A stretch of 41,563 nt of DNA from a virus. Position 1 is the stretch's first letter, and each line of letters starts with the position of its first letter. The stretch spans positions 1 to 41,563 of IMG/VR virus record IMGVR_UViG_3300025684_000025. One strand, written 5' to 3'. Positions 15,800-24,125 of this stretch are shown here, piece by piece. The notes below the pieces were generated by a model. That model did no database searches and was not told where the DNA came from. It saw only the letters and a list, made by a program, of their open reading frames with translations. Made by a program: the position numbers and the translations under genes.

Positions 15800-16524
15800 T
15801 ATTTGGTTAACTTTGAAATAATATATTTTTTATCACTATCCGATAAATCCATTAAGTGTTTTAATTTTCTATCTAAAATTGGATTTGAGGTGGTTTCACC
15901 CTCTTCTTCATCTACAGGTGAGATAATATCACTCGATTGTGATTTAATTTTTAAAAGTTTGTCAACATATTCGTCAATCTGTTTCTTTGAGATACTTTCA
16001 ATAATTCTAACTTTATCATCACTATTTGGAATATAACCCATTTTCTCTAATCTTTCTTTTGCTGAGAATTCATCAAAACCTAATTCGTCCATAAAGTATT
16101 CTAATGCCTCATCGTATGTTTTGTTTGAATCCATAGTGTCTTCAAACCCTAAAGCATCGTCCATTTCAGCTTCACCCCAATATCTTCTCATATAATCACC
16201 TTTTTGGAATGGAGGTTGTGTTGCAGATTTAACTGTCATATCAGAAGTTTTTCTTGCAGTCACACTTTTAGTTCTAACGTCTTTAGGTACTTTTGAAGTT
16301 GGTATTGACCCGTCAAAGTCTACTAATTCTTCTATATTCTGTTCTTCTGCCTTTACAGGTAGAGACTCAAAATCAGTTTCTTTAGCGAATTCGTCCGCCA
16401 TTTTACACCATTTTTTCTTTTCTTTTTTACTTAGTGAATCGTCATTACACTGTGCGTAAAAGTATTTCTGTTGTTTTTTTGACTCAAATTTTTCAGTAAT
16501 TAAGTCGATTAATCTTTGGTCCAT
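15799..16524 (-). CDS. Hypothetical acidic protein with LITE leader
   Basis: 242 residues when started at the ATG at 16524. A longer frame begins at 16554, but that would put the late-promoter motif (16544-16552) inside the gene, so the inner start is preferred. It opens MDQRLIDLITE, a leader ending in I-T-E, followed by KFESKKQQKYFYAQCNDDSLSKKEKKKWCKMADEF, a lysine-rich 'SK.QQ.fF' segment of the kind found in head-associated phage proteins. The rest is acidic with two helix pairs (residues 125-160 and 180-240). Function unknown; packaging in the head is a hypothesis from the leader. Confidence 0.6.
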   Translation of the reverse strand: MDQRLIDLITEKFESKKQQKYFYAQCNDDSLSKKEKKKWCKMADEFAKETDFESLPVKAEEQNIEELVDFDGSIPTSKVPKDVRTKSVTARKTSDMTVKSATQPPFQKGDYMRRYWGEAEMDDALGFEDTMDSNKTYDEALEYFMDELGFDEFSAKERLEKMGYIPNSDDKVRIIESISKKQIDEYVDKLLKIKSQSSDIISPVDEEEGETTSNPILDRKLKHLMDLSDSDKKYIISKLTK

Positions 16525-16543
16525 AGATAAAAATTCTTTAATT

Positions 16544-16552
16544 ATAAATATC
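16544..16552 (-). promoter_or_regulatory. Late-promoter motif GATATTTAT (minus half of a divergent pair)
   Basis: Exact match on the minus strand, 19 bases before the preferred start at 16524. Together with the plus-strand copy 13 bases away it forms a divergent late promoter in a 57-base gap. Confidence 0.62.
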
Positions 16553-16565
16553 AAACAAATTTAAA

Positions 16566-16574
16566 GATATTTAT
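16566..16574 (+). promoter_or_regulatory. Late-promoter motif GATATTTAT (plus half of a divergent pair)
   Basis: Exact match, ending 7 bases before the ATG at 16582. If it acts as a -10 element the transcript would begin at or next to the start codon. Confidence 0.62.
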
Positions 16575-16581
16575 TAATACC

Positions 16582-17622
16582 ATGAGTATAACAAATAAAT
16601 ATCAAAATTCTGATTCTCAGTTAGGGATAAACCTTAATAGGGGATACTTTTATGATGTCACCCCACAAGTTAAAAATATAAAAAATATGGATTTATTGTA
16701 TAGTACAACACTATTTGATACTAATCTATCGATAGATGTTAATCCTAATGATAGAGAAATTAACTACATATCTGACCCATCATTAATGGATTTAACCACA
16801 AACATAGTTGGAAAATTCGGTTTTGATAACGGTAAGTTTTTCAGATATAAGTTCAGAAGACCAGGTAGAAGTATCTTTGATAATATTTTAAATGAGGGTT
16901 GGACGGCAGAAACGGCACTTAATTTTGACTCAGAAACCAGTAGTGGTTTTGATGTTTTTTATTATTTAGGTGTTGCACATGCAGGCTTAGATGACGTTTA
17001 TGAGGACGGAGTATTAGTTGAGGACAATAGTGAGAAACATAAAGAAGATTACCTACATAACAATTTAGCATTCGCATTTGACGAAAACAGAAGTATTGTT
17101 GTTCGTTCCGTAAGATATATGGAGGAGTGTTATGATTGTGGTGAAAACCCAACGAAAGGGGAATATGTTTTTGAACACAAATTTAATAAACCAATTTGTA
17201 CTGATGACATTTCTAATTTTGCAGTAACGATTGTTTTCGAAAGAGATGGAAATATCGTTCAAGGAATGTGTAAAGAATTAAATACCAAATTCATTGAGAG
17301 TGTTTCTGAAAGAATGGGGACATTAAAAATATACGTTAATGGATTACTATATGGGTCTATTAAAGATTTCGAAGACATCATAACAAGAAAGACAATTAAC
17401 ACCCCACCAGTAATTGATTTTGTTCAGGGTTGGGGATTTTCAGACGACTATAGATTGTCTGACGATTATAATATGACAGGAACGTTTGAGGGACATCAAC
17501 TAAGAGGAAGATTCCATACCAAACCATTAGAAATACACGAATTAAGACATAACTATAAATTATTAAGAGACCAATATAATATTACTGATTGTTTCAGTAT
17601 CGGATGTGGTCCAAACTTCTAA
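16582..17622 (+). CDS. Putative virion structural protein
   Basis: 346 residues, unrecognised. Predicted mostly beta (alternating patterns such as YVFEHKFNKPICTDDISNFAVTIVFERDG and MGTLKIYVNGLLYGSIKDF, which look like the strands of a concanavalin/LamG-type sandwich). Cysteines include a CYDCG pair near residue 183-186 and a C-terminal CFSIGCGPNF. It starts the plus-strand unit from a late-type motif and is followed 4 bases later by the Thr-rich appendage gene, so it is probably part of the same surface structure. Role not established. Confidence 0.62.
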   Translation: MSITNKYQNSDSQLGINLNRGYFYDVTPQVKNIKNMDLLYSTTLFDTNLSIDVNPNDREINYISDPSLMDLTTNIVGKFGFDNGKFFRYKFRRPGRSIFDNILNEGWTAETALNFDSETSSGFDVFYYLGVAHAGLDDVYEDGVLVEDNSEKHKEDYLHNNLAFAFDENRSIVVRSVRYMEECYDCGENPTKGEYVFEHKFNKPICTDDISNFAVTIVFERDGNIVQGMCKELNTKFIESVSERMGTLKIYVNGLLYGSIKDFEDIITRKTINTPPVIDFVQGWGFSDDYRLSDDYNMTGTFEGHQLRGRFHTKPLEIHELRHNYKLLRDQYNITDCFSIGCGPNF

Positions 17623-17626
17623 AATT

Positions 17627-19603
17627 ATGAAAAAACCAAATAAATCACCTAAAGTACAAACTAAAGAAACCGACTTAACATTATCAGGTCGTTCAACTCC
17701 AAAGGGTAAATCCAGCGGAAATACTAAACCAACAACTGAGTTTTTGAGTGACGATGTTTCAGGAACAAACTATAACTTAACCACAACAACGACTGTAGCT
17801 CCGACAACGACTACAACTACTGAGGTTCCAACAACGACGACTACAACTACTGAGGTTCCAACAACGACGACTACAACTATCGACTATACGATATTACCGT
17901 ATCTACTCATAACAACAAAAAATGTTCAATCGTTCCCTGGTAGTGGGTTACCTGATAATTATATTTTTGGGTTAAAGGATAGTAATGGAGATTTTGTGTA
18001 TAGTGACTACGATATTAAATGTATTGTAGAAAATATCCCTACAGGGGGGTATGGTGCATGGACCATTGGTGTTGAAAACAATTCTGACGAGTTTTTATCT
18101 GTTGGGGATAGTGAATTAGTTAGGTTTTCCGCTAATACTACTGAAATACTTGAAGAATTTAACCATTCAGCTAGAGGTTATTACATTGATACCGAAACAA
18201 GATTTAATAATATTATTGATAAATATATCATTAATATTGTTGATGGTGAAGTTGTCTCTATAGTGTCATTTGAAAGTATCGGTGACGTATCAGGGTGTAA
18301 TTTACCAACCACTACAACGACTACGACAACTGCGGCTCCGACAACGACAACTACGACAACCATAGATTCGAGCAGTATTGTATATCAATTATATAATAGT
18401 GTTACCCCTGCAAATAGCAATACCACATATAACTTTTCAACTATGACGACACCTTTAGAGGTTAAATGTGCTTGGGACCACTTTCAGAATAATCCAAATG
18501 GTGTAGGTGGTAGTGTTTCGTCTAATACCACACAAGAATCTATGAATGATGGTGATTATATCAGTATTGGAGATACTATGAACTATGCCAGTACTAGTAA
18601 CCCCACTGGTGATGGTTATTACTCATATTGGGATGCGAATGGTTATTTGGGGAATCCTGATGTATGGGCGATAAAGATTGAAAATGGGGTGATAGTCTCT
18701 ATGGATAGTTTTTCATCATTACCTTCATGTGATACTACGACAACTACAACAACTGCGGCTCCGACAACTACAACTACGACAACCATAAATTCGAGTAGTA
18801 TTGTATATCAAGTATATAATAGTATTAATACGGGAAATATGACTTATGGTTATACCAATTATGACTTTTCAATTATGACGGCACCTTTAGAAGTTAAATG
18901 TGCTTGGGACCATTTCAACAGTTTAGGTACTGGTGGTTATACGTCTGAATATATGGTAGAGACTATGAATGATGGTGATTATATCAGTATTGGAGATACT
19001 ATGAACTATGTCGGTACTATTAACCCTGTCGATGATGGTTATTACTCATATTGGGATGCGAATGGTTATTTGGGAAATTCCGATAATTGGGCAATAAAGA
19101 TTGAAAATGGGACGATAGTTTCTATGGATAGTTTTTCATCATTACCTTCATGTGATACTACGACAACTACAACAACTGCAGCTCCGACAACGACAACTAC
19201 GACAACTGACGATGGTTTATATGAATTCTTTATGTCCGAGCCGGTATTGACTGAATCGGAACTTTGTGATAAATCTTTTAACTTAGAGGTTAAACATATG
19301 TCTGCCGATGGTAACAACTGGAATACGGGTAGTATAAAAAATATGGATGGTAGTAATTATTACTTACCAACTGACAATGTTAATTATTGGGTGGTAATCG
19401 CTAGAGTTGATTTATCACCACAATTACATAACGAACCAGTTAGTTCTGTGGATACCACATCGGTTTCTCCAGGGGTTTACATAAAGAAAATAAGAATTCA
19501 AAATTACTCAACAACCGGAGCTAAAGGTTATGGGGCATACGGATGGATAGGTAGTGACTGTCCTGTACCAACAACGACAACCACAACAACTAATCCGGGA
19601 TAA
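17627..19603 (+). CDS. Thr-rich multidomain virion appendage protein
   Basis: 658 residues from the ATG at 17627; the frame is open to a GTG at 17606, but that lies in the previous gene. Layout: a basic N-terminal tail (MKKPNKSPKVQTKETD), then four globular domains (about residues 85-225, 246-370, 387-510, 528-646) joined by mucin-like linkers of 12-34 residues made of Thr with an occasional Ala-Ala-Pro or Glu-Val-Pro. Domains 2 and 3 are near copies (YSYWDANGYLGN, ENG.IVSMDSFSSLPSC), domain 1 is a distant relative, and domain 4 is different. Each domain ends in a Cys or Cys-Pro just before the linker and has another Cys further in, so one disulfide per domain is possible. Such linkers are typical of exposed fibres or capsid decorations and are good O-glycan sites. 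Exact virion location unknown. Confidence 0.75.
   Translation: MKKPNKSPKVQTKETDLTLSGRSTPKGKSSGNTKPTTEFLSDDVSGTNYNLTTTTTVAPTTTTTTEVPTTTTTTTEVPTTTTTTIDYTILPYLLITTKNVQSFPGSGLPDNYIFGLKDSNGDFVYSDYDIKCIVENIPTGGYGAWTIGVENNSDEFLSVGDSELVRFSANTTEILEEFNHSARGYYIDTETRFNNIIDKYIINIVDGEVVSIVSFESIGDVSGCNLPTTTTTTTTAAPTTTTTTTIDSSSIVYQLYNSVTPANSNTTYNFSTMTTPLEVKCAWDHFQNNPNGVGGSVSSNTTQESMNDGDYISIGDTMNYASTSNPTGDGYYSYWDANGYLGNPDVWAIKIENGVIVSMDSFSSLPSCDTTTTTTTAAPTTTTTTTINSSSIVYQVYNSINTGNMTYGYTNYDFSIMTAPLEVKCAWDHFNSLGTGGYTSEYMVETMNDGDYISIGDTMNYVGTINPVDDGYYSYWDANGYLGNSDNWAIKIENGTIVSMDSFSSLPSCDTTTTTTTAAPTTTTTTTDDGLYEFFMSEPVLTESELCDKSFNLEVKHMSADGNNWNTGSIKNMDGSNYYLPTDNVNYWVVIARVDLSPQLHNEPVSSVDTTSVSPGVYIKKIRIQNYSTTGAKGYGAYGWIGSDCPVPTTTTTTTNPG
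17780..17880 (+). repeat. Tandem 30-bp repeat encoding Thr linker
   Basis: The unit TGAGGTTCCAACAACGACGA plus CTACAACTAC occurs at 17821-17850 and again at 17851-17880 (last codon changed), preceded by a partial copy from 17801. Related ACN-rich linkers recur at about 18306-18361, 18733-18784, 19157-19207 and 19567-19590. Such slippage-prone arrays can change copy number. Confidence 0.9.
18363..19207 (+). repeat. Duplicated domain plus linker, period about 424 bp
   Basis: Bases 18363-18785 and 18786-19207 are two copies of one domain and its Thr linker. Long stretches are nearly identical (for example ATGAATGATGGTGATTATAT at 18541 and again near 18965), with divergence concentrated in the first third. 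This is a recent tandem duplication, probably by recombination between the ACN-rich linkers. Confidence 0.88.
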
Positions 19604-19627
19604 CCAATATATAAACTAAAAATAGTT

Positions 19628-19972
19628 ATGGAACATTATATTAAACAGAATTCGACAGAACCATTACTGGTTGTTACAATATATAACGATGAAAAATACT
19701 TTAAGGAGCCCTTTCAAGATAGAATTGAAAACTCCGTAATATCTTTCACAATGCAAGACGATAAGGGTGCGTTTAAAATATTAAACGCCCCTTGTTATTT
19801 AATTAAAAATGGGGAAGATTACGACATCGTATATAAGTGGACTATGAAGGATACTAAGACTAAAGGGGTATTCAATGGTAACTTCACAATACAGTTCTTA
19901 GGAGACGATTACGATGTGATGTCTCAAACTATTTTACCAATCAAGGAAGATTTATTAATTAATATTATTTGA
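19628..19972 (+). CDS. BppU N-terminal-like (Ig-like) tail protein
   Basis: 114 residues. The pattern IKQNSTEPLLVVTIYNDEKYFKEPFQDRIENSVISFTMQDDKG, then YDIVYKWTMKDTKTKGVFNGNFTIQF follows the BppU N-terminal/DUF2479 domain ('i..gdt.p.l.v.l.......p.dltg..v.f.m.d..g', 'v.Y.wt..DT...G.y.geF.v.f'), which anchors receptor-binding proteins to the baseplate of other phages. Here it is a stand-alone domain immediately downstream of the Thr-rich protein, so it may connect that appendage to the virion. The polymerase promoter starts inside its last codons. Confidence 0.65.
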   Translation: MEHYIKQNSTEPLLVVTIYNDEKYFKEPFQDRIENSVISFTMQDDKGAFKILNAPCYLIKNGEDYDIVYKWTMKDTKTKGVFNGNFTIQFLGDDYDVMSQTILPIKEDLLINII

Positions 19973-19998
19973 TTTTAATCTAAATTTTATTATTTTTG
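19968..19998 (+). promoter_or_regulatory. Host-type (Bacteroidota) promoter for DNA polymerase
   Basis: TTTG (19968-19971), a 19-base spacer, then TATTTTTG (19991-19998) matches the Bacteroidota housekeeping consensus TTTG-N19-TANNTTTG at every fixed base. Transcription should start near 20005, leaving a leader of about 65 bases before the polymerase ATG. Confidence 0.82.
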
Positions 19999-20019
19999 TA
20001 TTTGAATGTTAAGGGTAAC

Positions 20020-20037
20020 CTACACAACTAAGTGTAG
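20020..20037 (+). promoter_or_regulatory. Leader hairpin of DNA polymerase mRNA
   Basis: CTACAC (20020-20025), loop AACTAA, GTGTAG (20032-20037): a perfect 6-bp stem with a 6-base loop in the predicted leader, 33 bases before the ATG. T4 and RB69 gp43 repress their own translation by binding a hairpin in the same leader, so this is a candidate operator. It lacks a T tract and is not a terminator. Confidence 0.45.
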
Positions 20038-20070
20038 TGAAAATGTCCCAAACGGAAAAAAATACAAAAT

Positions 20071-22932
20071 ATGGTAACTACAGAACAAATCGAAGAGTTC
20101 TTACTAGGTGAGGACCCTGAAAAGTACATTGTAGCGTTAGAGTACGACTACAGAACAAATAAAATCTACAAAATCATCCAAGACCCTGTTGAGGGTAAAG
20201 TCATTAAAGTTGACAGTTTCATCCCATTTGCTTGGGTTGGAGATTTACGAGCAAAGAAATTTTACGGAGGGTCAAAAGCACGTCAGAAAGAGGCAATGAC
20301 AAAGAATGGTATCACCATTGAAGTGTTGGATACGAAAGGTGATGTCAGAATGGAACAAGGACTTAGGTATATGGTTAAATCCACAAAGACCTATTCTAAT
20401 TTAGTAAACTTTTTCAAGCAGGGAGGTTTAGACCCGTGGTCTCGAGATAACTCAGACTCAATTTCTATTCTACCACCTGTGGAGATGTACTTAGTACAAA
20501 AACAAAAACGACTATTTAAAGGATTTGAAGAATATGACGAACTACATCGTTTCGTATTCGATATTGAGACCACAGGACTTTCACCTGAGGATAGTAAGAT
20601 TTTCCTTATCGGAATGAAAGATAACAAAGGGTTTCAGGAATCATTGGCCGCTGAGAATGAGGACGAAGAAAGAAAGATGATTATAGACTTCTTTGATACA
20701 ATCGATAAAATTAAACCAACACTTATTGGTGGATACAACTCAGCATTTTTCGATTTTCCATTCATATTACGTAGAGCGGAGATATTAGGATTAGATATTA
20801 AGGAGATTAGTAAAACCTTAAACCCTCAGAAACCATTACGTCAGAAAGATGGTATGCTTAAGTTGGCAAATGAAATGGAGGACTATACTCAAACTATGAT
20901 GTGGGGGTATAATATCATTGATATTGCACACGCGGTACGAAGAACTCAAGCAATTAACTCAGACATTAAGAGTTGGTCACTGAAATACATCACTCAGTTT
21001 ATTAAGGCTGAAAAACCAAACCGTGTATATGTACCCGGTGATAAGATTGGTAAAATATACTTTGATAACGAACAATATTACTATAACCCTACTAGTGGTG
21101 GTTATAAATTAATTGGTGACCCAGGAACTGAAAATCTATTACAGAGATTCCCTGGTAAGTTTGAAATAAAAACAGGTAAGAACATTATTGAAATGTACTT
21201 AGATGACGATTTATATGAAACTATGGTTGTCGATGAAGAGTTTAACCAAGCAAACTTCCTTCTTTCTAAGCTGGTACCAACTACATATGAAAGACTATCG
21301 ACTATGGGAACTGCAACATTATGGAAGATGATTATGCAGTCGTGGTCATACAAACACGGTTTGGCGATTCCATCTAAAGGGGAGAAGAGACCGTTTACTG
21401 GTGGGTTGTCTCGACTATTACAGGTTGGGTATTCTACCGATGTACTTAAATTGGATTACTCGTCACTATACCCTTCTATTCAGTTGGTTCACGATGTATT
21501 CCCTAAATGTGATGTTACGGGGGTAATGAAAGTAATGTTAAAGTATTTCCGTGATACTCGTATTATGTATAAACATTTGGCGGCAGAACACTATAAGACG
21601 GACCCAAAACTATCGTCTCAGTATAACCGTAAACAATTACCGATTAAGATTTTCATTAATGCATTCTTCGGTTCATTATCAGCACCTCACGTATTTCCGT
21701 GGGGAGATATGGATATGGGAGAACAAATCACCTGTACGGGTCGACAATACCTAAGACAAATGATTATGTGGTTTATGGATAGAGGTTATGAGCCATTAGT
21801 AATGGATACGGATGGGGTTAACTTCGCAGTACCTGAAGGTCGTGACGAACACAAATATGTGGGTAAGGGATTAAATGGTTTGGTTAAAGAGGGTAACGAA
21901 TATTCAGGGTCAGAAGCTGATGTTGCTGAGTATAACGATATCTTTATGAGAGATGAGATGGGGTTAGATACTGATGGCCAATGGCCAGCAACTATCAATT
22001 TGGCTCGTAAGAACTACGCACTACTAACGGACACAGGTAAGGTTAAACTAACAGGTAATTCTATTAAATCTAAAAAATTACCGACATACATTGCAGAGTT
22101 CTTAGATAAAGGACTTAGAATGTTATTAGATGGTGACGGACATGGTTTCTTAGAGTATTACTATGAGTATTTGGACATCATATACAAAAGACAAATACCG
22201 TTGTCTAAGATATCAAATAAGGCGCGTGTTAAGCAATCGGTCGATGATTATAAGAAACACATCTTAAAAAGAACAAAATCAGGTTCCTTAATGTCCCGAC
22301 AAGCACATATGGAATTAATACTACAACACGATATTAACGCGGGATTAGGTGATACCATTTACTACGTTAATAACGGACAAAGAAAGTCTCACGGAGATGT
22401 TCAGAAAAAGGGTGATGTGGTTAAACTTAACTGTTACTTTATTCCTGAAGCGGATATCCTTAAGACCCCAGACAAATTAGGTGAGTACAACGTACCGAGA
22501 TATATTGCCGCGTTTAATAAACGTATTGAACCGTTATTAGTTGTCTTCCCTGAAGATATCAGACCTGAAGTGTTAGTTGAGAACCCAAGTGATAGACCAT
22601 ACTTTACACGAACACAAACCGAACTCGTTAGAGGGTTCCCTAGAAAAGAAGGTGACCAAGATACGTTAGAGGAGGTATTAACATTATCTGACACAGAACT
22701 AAAGTTTTGGAATAGTGTGGGTATCGACCCTTACTATATGTATGTTGACGGTACTTTAGATATGGTGGATAATAAAGTGGTTAGTGATAATAAGAAACTA
22801 CTCACAGACTATGTGTTACCAAAACCTAAGGAATACAATAGTGGTCAAGAATTTATTAAACAACGAATGATTCAGGAACGTATTAAGAAACAGGAAAAAC
22901 CTACACCACAACAATCACTTAAGTTTAATTAG
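20071..22932 (+). CDS. 43: DNA polymerase, family B (T4 gp43-like)
   Basis: 953 residues (T4 gp43 has 898). Proofreading exonuclease: Exo I FDIETTG with D164 and E166; Exo II GYNSAFFDFPF with N223 and D228. Polymerase: motif A LDYSSLYPS at 461-469 (catalytic D462), motif B with K526 and N530-FFGS, motif C DTDG at 579-582 (catalytic D579 and D581), followed by the ARKNYALL 'KKRY'-type segment. All catalytic residues are intact. It replicates the phage genome with clamp and primase-helicase encoded elsewhere. Unlike the structural genes around it, it is driven by a host-type promoter and followed by a strong terminator, so it forms its own early/middle unit. The far C-terminus (KKQEKPTPQQSLKFN) looks like a PIP-type clamp-binding tail (QQSLKF). 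Confidence 0.97.
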   Translation: MVTTEQIEEFLLGEDPEKYIVALEYDYRTNKIYKIIQDPVEGKVIKVDSFIPFAWVGDLRAKKFYGGSKARQKEAMTKNGITIEVLDTKGDVRMEQGLRYMVKSTKTYSNLVNFFKQGGLDPWSRDNSDSISILPPVEMYLVQKQKRLFKGFEEYDELHRFVFDIETTGLSPEDSKIFLIGMKDNKGFQESLAAENEDEERKMIIDFFDTIDKIKPTLIGGYNSAFFDFPFILRRAEILGLDIKEISKTLNPQKPLRQKDGMLKLANEMEDYTQTMMWGYNIIDIAHAVRRTQAINSDIKSWSLKYITQFIKAEKPNRVYVPGDKIGKIYFDNEQYYYNPTSGGYKLIGDPGTENLLQRFPGKFEIKTGKNIIEMYLDDDLYETMVVDEEFNQANFLLSKLVPTTYERLSTMGTATLWKMIMQSWSYKHGLAIPSKGEKRPFTGGLSRLLQVGYSTDVLKLDYSSLYPSIQLVHDVFPKCDVTGVMKVMLKYFRDTRIMYKHLAAEHYKTDPKLSSQYNRKQLPIKIFINAFFGSLSAPHVFPWGDMDMGEQITCTGRQYLRQMIMWFMDRGYEPLVMDTDGVNFAVPEGRDEHKYVGKGLNGLVKEGNEYSGSEADVAEYNDIFMRDEMGLDTDGQWPATINLARKNYALLTDTGKVKLTGNSIKSKKLPTYIAEFLDKGLRMLLDGDGHGFLEYYYEYLDIIYKRQIPLSKISNKARVKQSVDDYKKHILKRTKSGSLMSRQAHMELILQHDINAGLGDTIYYVNNGQRKSHGDVQKKGDVVKLNCYFIPEADILKTPDKLGEYNVPRYIAAFNKRIEPLLVVFPEDIRPEVLVENPSDRPYFTRTQTELVRGFPRKEGDQDTLEEVLTLSDTELKFWNSVGIDPYYMYVDGTLDMVDNKVVSDNKKLLTDYVLPKPKEYNSGQEFIKQRMIQERIKKQEKPTPQQSLKFN

Positions 22933-22940
22933 TAAACACA

Positions 22941-22969
22941 AAAAAAGGGGTCATTAAGACCCCTTTTTT
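22941..22969. terminator. Bidirectional terminator between DNA polymerase and gp13-like gene
   Basis: GGGGTC (22947-22952), loop ATTAA, GACCCC (22958-22963), flanked by six As on the left and seven Ts on the right, so the hairpin works on either strand. It sits between two converging genes whose stops are 54 bases apart. Confidence 0.93.
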
Positions 22970-22986
22970 TATTATATATGTGGTTA

Positions 22987-24096
22987 TTAAATCGCAGTAA
23001 ACGGACCTTGGAATGGTCTGTACTGTAATGTCTTATTTAAGTTTTCTGCTTCAGAAGCTCTTCTTTCTAACATTTTGTCAGGTCTCAGTCTTTCTAAACG
23101 AGTTTGTAGTTCTTCGACTAGTTTCATTTTTTCATCTTTACCTTCAGTTAATAAAGAATCATATTCTAATGAAAGTTCAGAGTCAGGGGTTTTTAAGTTT
23201 CCACCAAACTTACCTCTAACACGTCCTAAAGATTCTTTACATATTGCGATGAAGTATTTTCTAACCCAGTTTTGTGCTGGTTTATTAATCTCTTCCCACG
23301 ATAAATCTTGAGTCTCCACATCTGAAGGTAATTTGATAACGTCAGGATTTTCTTCCATACATTTCTCTCTATCTTCTGTGTTATAGTACCAATACCAAAC
23401 TTTAGATTGGTTGATTGATTTAGAACCAAAATCGAACCTACCACCAGGTACGTTCATAAGGTGGATGTATTTACCACCACTCGGAGCGGCAGTTACACGA
23501 TATGTTAAATCTCCACCGATAATTCTATTCTTAAGGTTTCTGTCTTGCATTCTTAAAAGAATGTCAAACGCTGGCATCATATGGTAACTTCCTTGGATAC
23601 CCATTTGGGCGAATCCACCACCACCACCGATACCTGCACCACCTAAACCACCGAATCCACCCATAAATGGGTCAACTAATGATTCATTAAGTTCTGCACG
23701 GGTAAACCATAAAAGTTCGTTTAACTCGCGACCTTTAGGTATTTCGTATATCTGTTGATTTGTTTTTAATTCGATAAAGGCTTTCTCTAATACCCAATCA
23801 CCACCAGTCTGTAAACCAACGATTTTAGAGTATGCGTATGTGAATTGTGTTTCATAATCCATACTTCTCGTAGTGAACGCTCTCGTTAATGATTGCTCAT
23901 CAACATTAAGACCGTTTAATGAAGTCCATTGAGACTCTATTAACCAATCCTGTATGTATTGTTCGTATTCTGATAGTGAAAGTTCTAGTAAAGAATCCAT
24001 TTGGTCGTCATCCAATTCAATTTGTCTGATTGGTGCACCTAATAAGTGTAGGACCTGTTTGTATAATTTACTTTTGTTTTTGGAATTTATAACCAT
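22987..24096 (-). CDS. Neck protein, probably gp13-like
   Basis: 369 residues. The N-terminal segment (VLHLLGAPIRQIELDDDQMDSLLELSLSEYEQYIQDWLIES) and the C-terminal one (YFIAICKESLGRVRGKFGG..., then LTEGKDEKMKLVEELQTRLERLRP) follow the pattern I know from neck/connector gp13 proteins of marine T4-like phages. In between is a run of glycines, GGFGGLGGAGIGGGGGF (near residues 145-161), likely an exposed flexible loop. gp13 caps the filled head and joins it to the tail with gp14. Here it is on the minus strand about 4 kb from the gp14/gp15-like pair. The exact GATATTTAT motif lies 14 bases before the ATG. Confidence 0.62.
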   Translation of the reverse strand: MVINSKNKSKLYKQVLHLLGAPIRQIELDDDQMDSLLELSLSEYEQYIQDWLIESQWTSLNGLNVDEQSLTRAFTTRSMDYETQFTYAYSKIVGLQTGGDWVLEKAFIELKTNQQIYEIPKGRELNELLWFTRAELNESLVDPFMGGFGGLGGAGIGGGGGFAQMGIQGSYHMMPAFDILLRMQDRNLKNRIIGGDLTYRVTAAPSGGKYIHLMNVPGGRFDFGSKSINQSKVWYWYYNTEDREKCMEENPDVIKLPSDVETQDLSWEEINKPAQNWVRKYFIAICKESLGRVRGKFGGNLKTPDSELSLEYDSLLTEGKDEKMKLVEELQTRLERLRPDKMLERRASEAENLNKTLQYRPFQGPFTAI

Positions 24097-24110
24097 GGTA
24101 TCTTTTTAAT

Positions 24111-24119
24111 ATAAATATC
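24111..24119 (-). promoter_or_regulatory. Late-promoter motif GATATTTAT
   Basis: Exact match on the minus strand, 14 bases before the ATG of the gp13-like gene. Confidence 0.62.
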
Positions 24120-24125
24120 TTTGTT

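Noticed and set aside
16525-16554. Longer N-terminus (MIFIIKEFLS) for the 242-residue protein
   Set aside because: It would place the GATATTTAT motif inside the coding region, and the inner ATG gives a leader like those of other proteins.
18181-18363. Minus-strand frame made largely of valine
   Set aside because: It is the complement of the Thr (ACN) linker and part of the preceding domain in the real gene; valine runs are an artefact of reading GTN on the other strand. The similar frame at 19066-19317 is rejected for the same reason.
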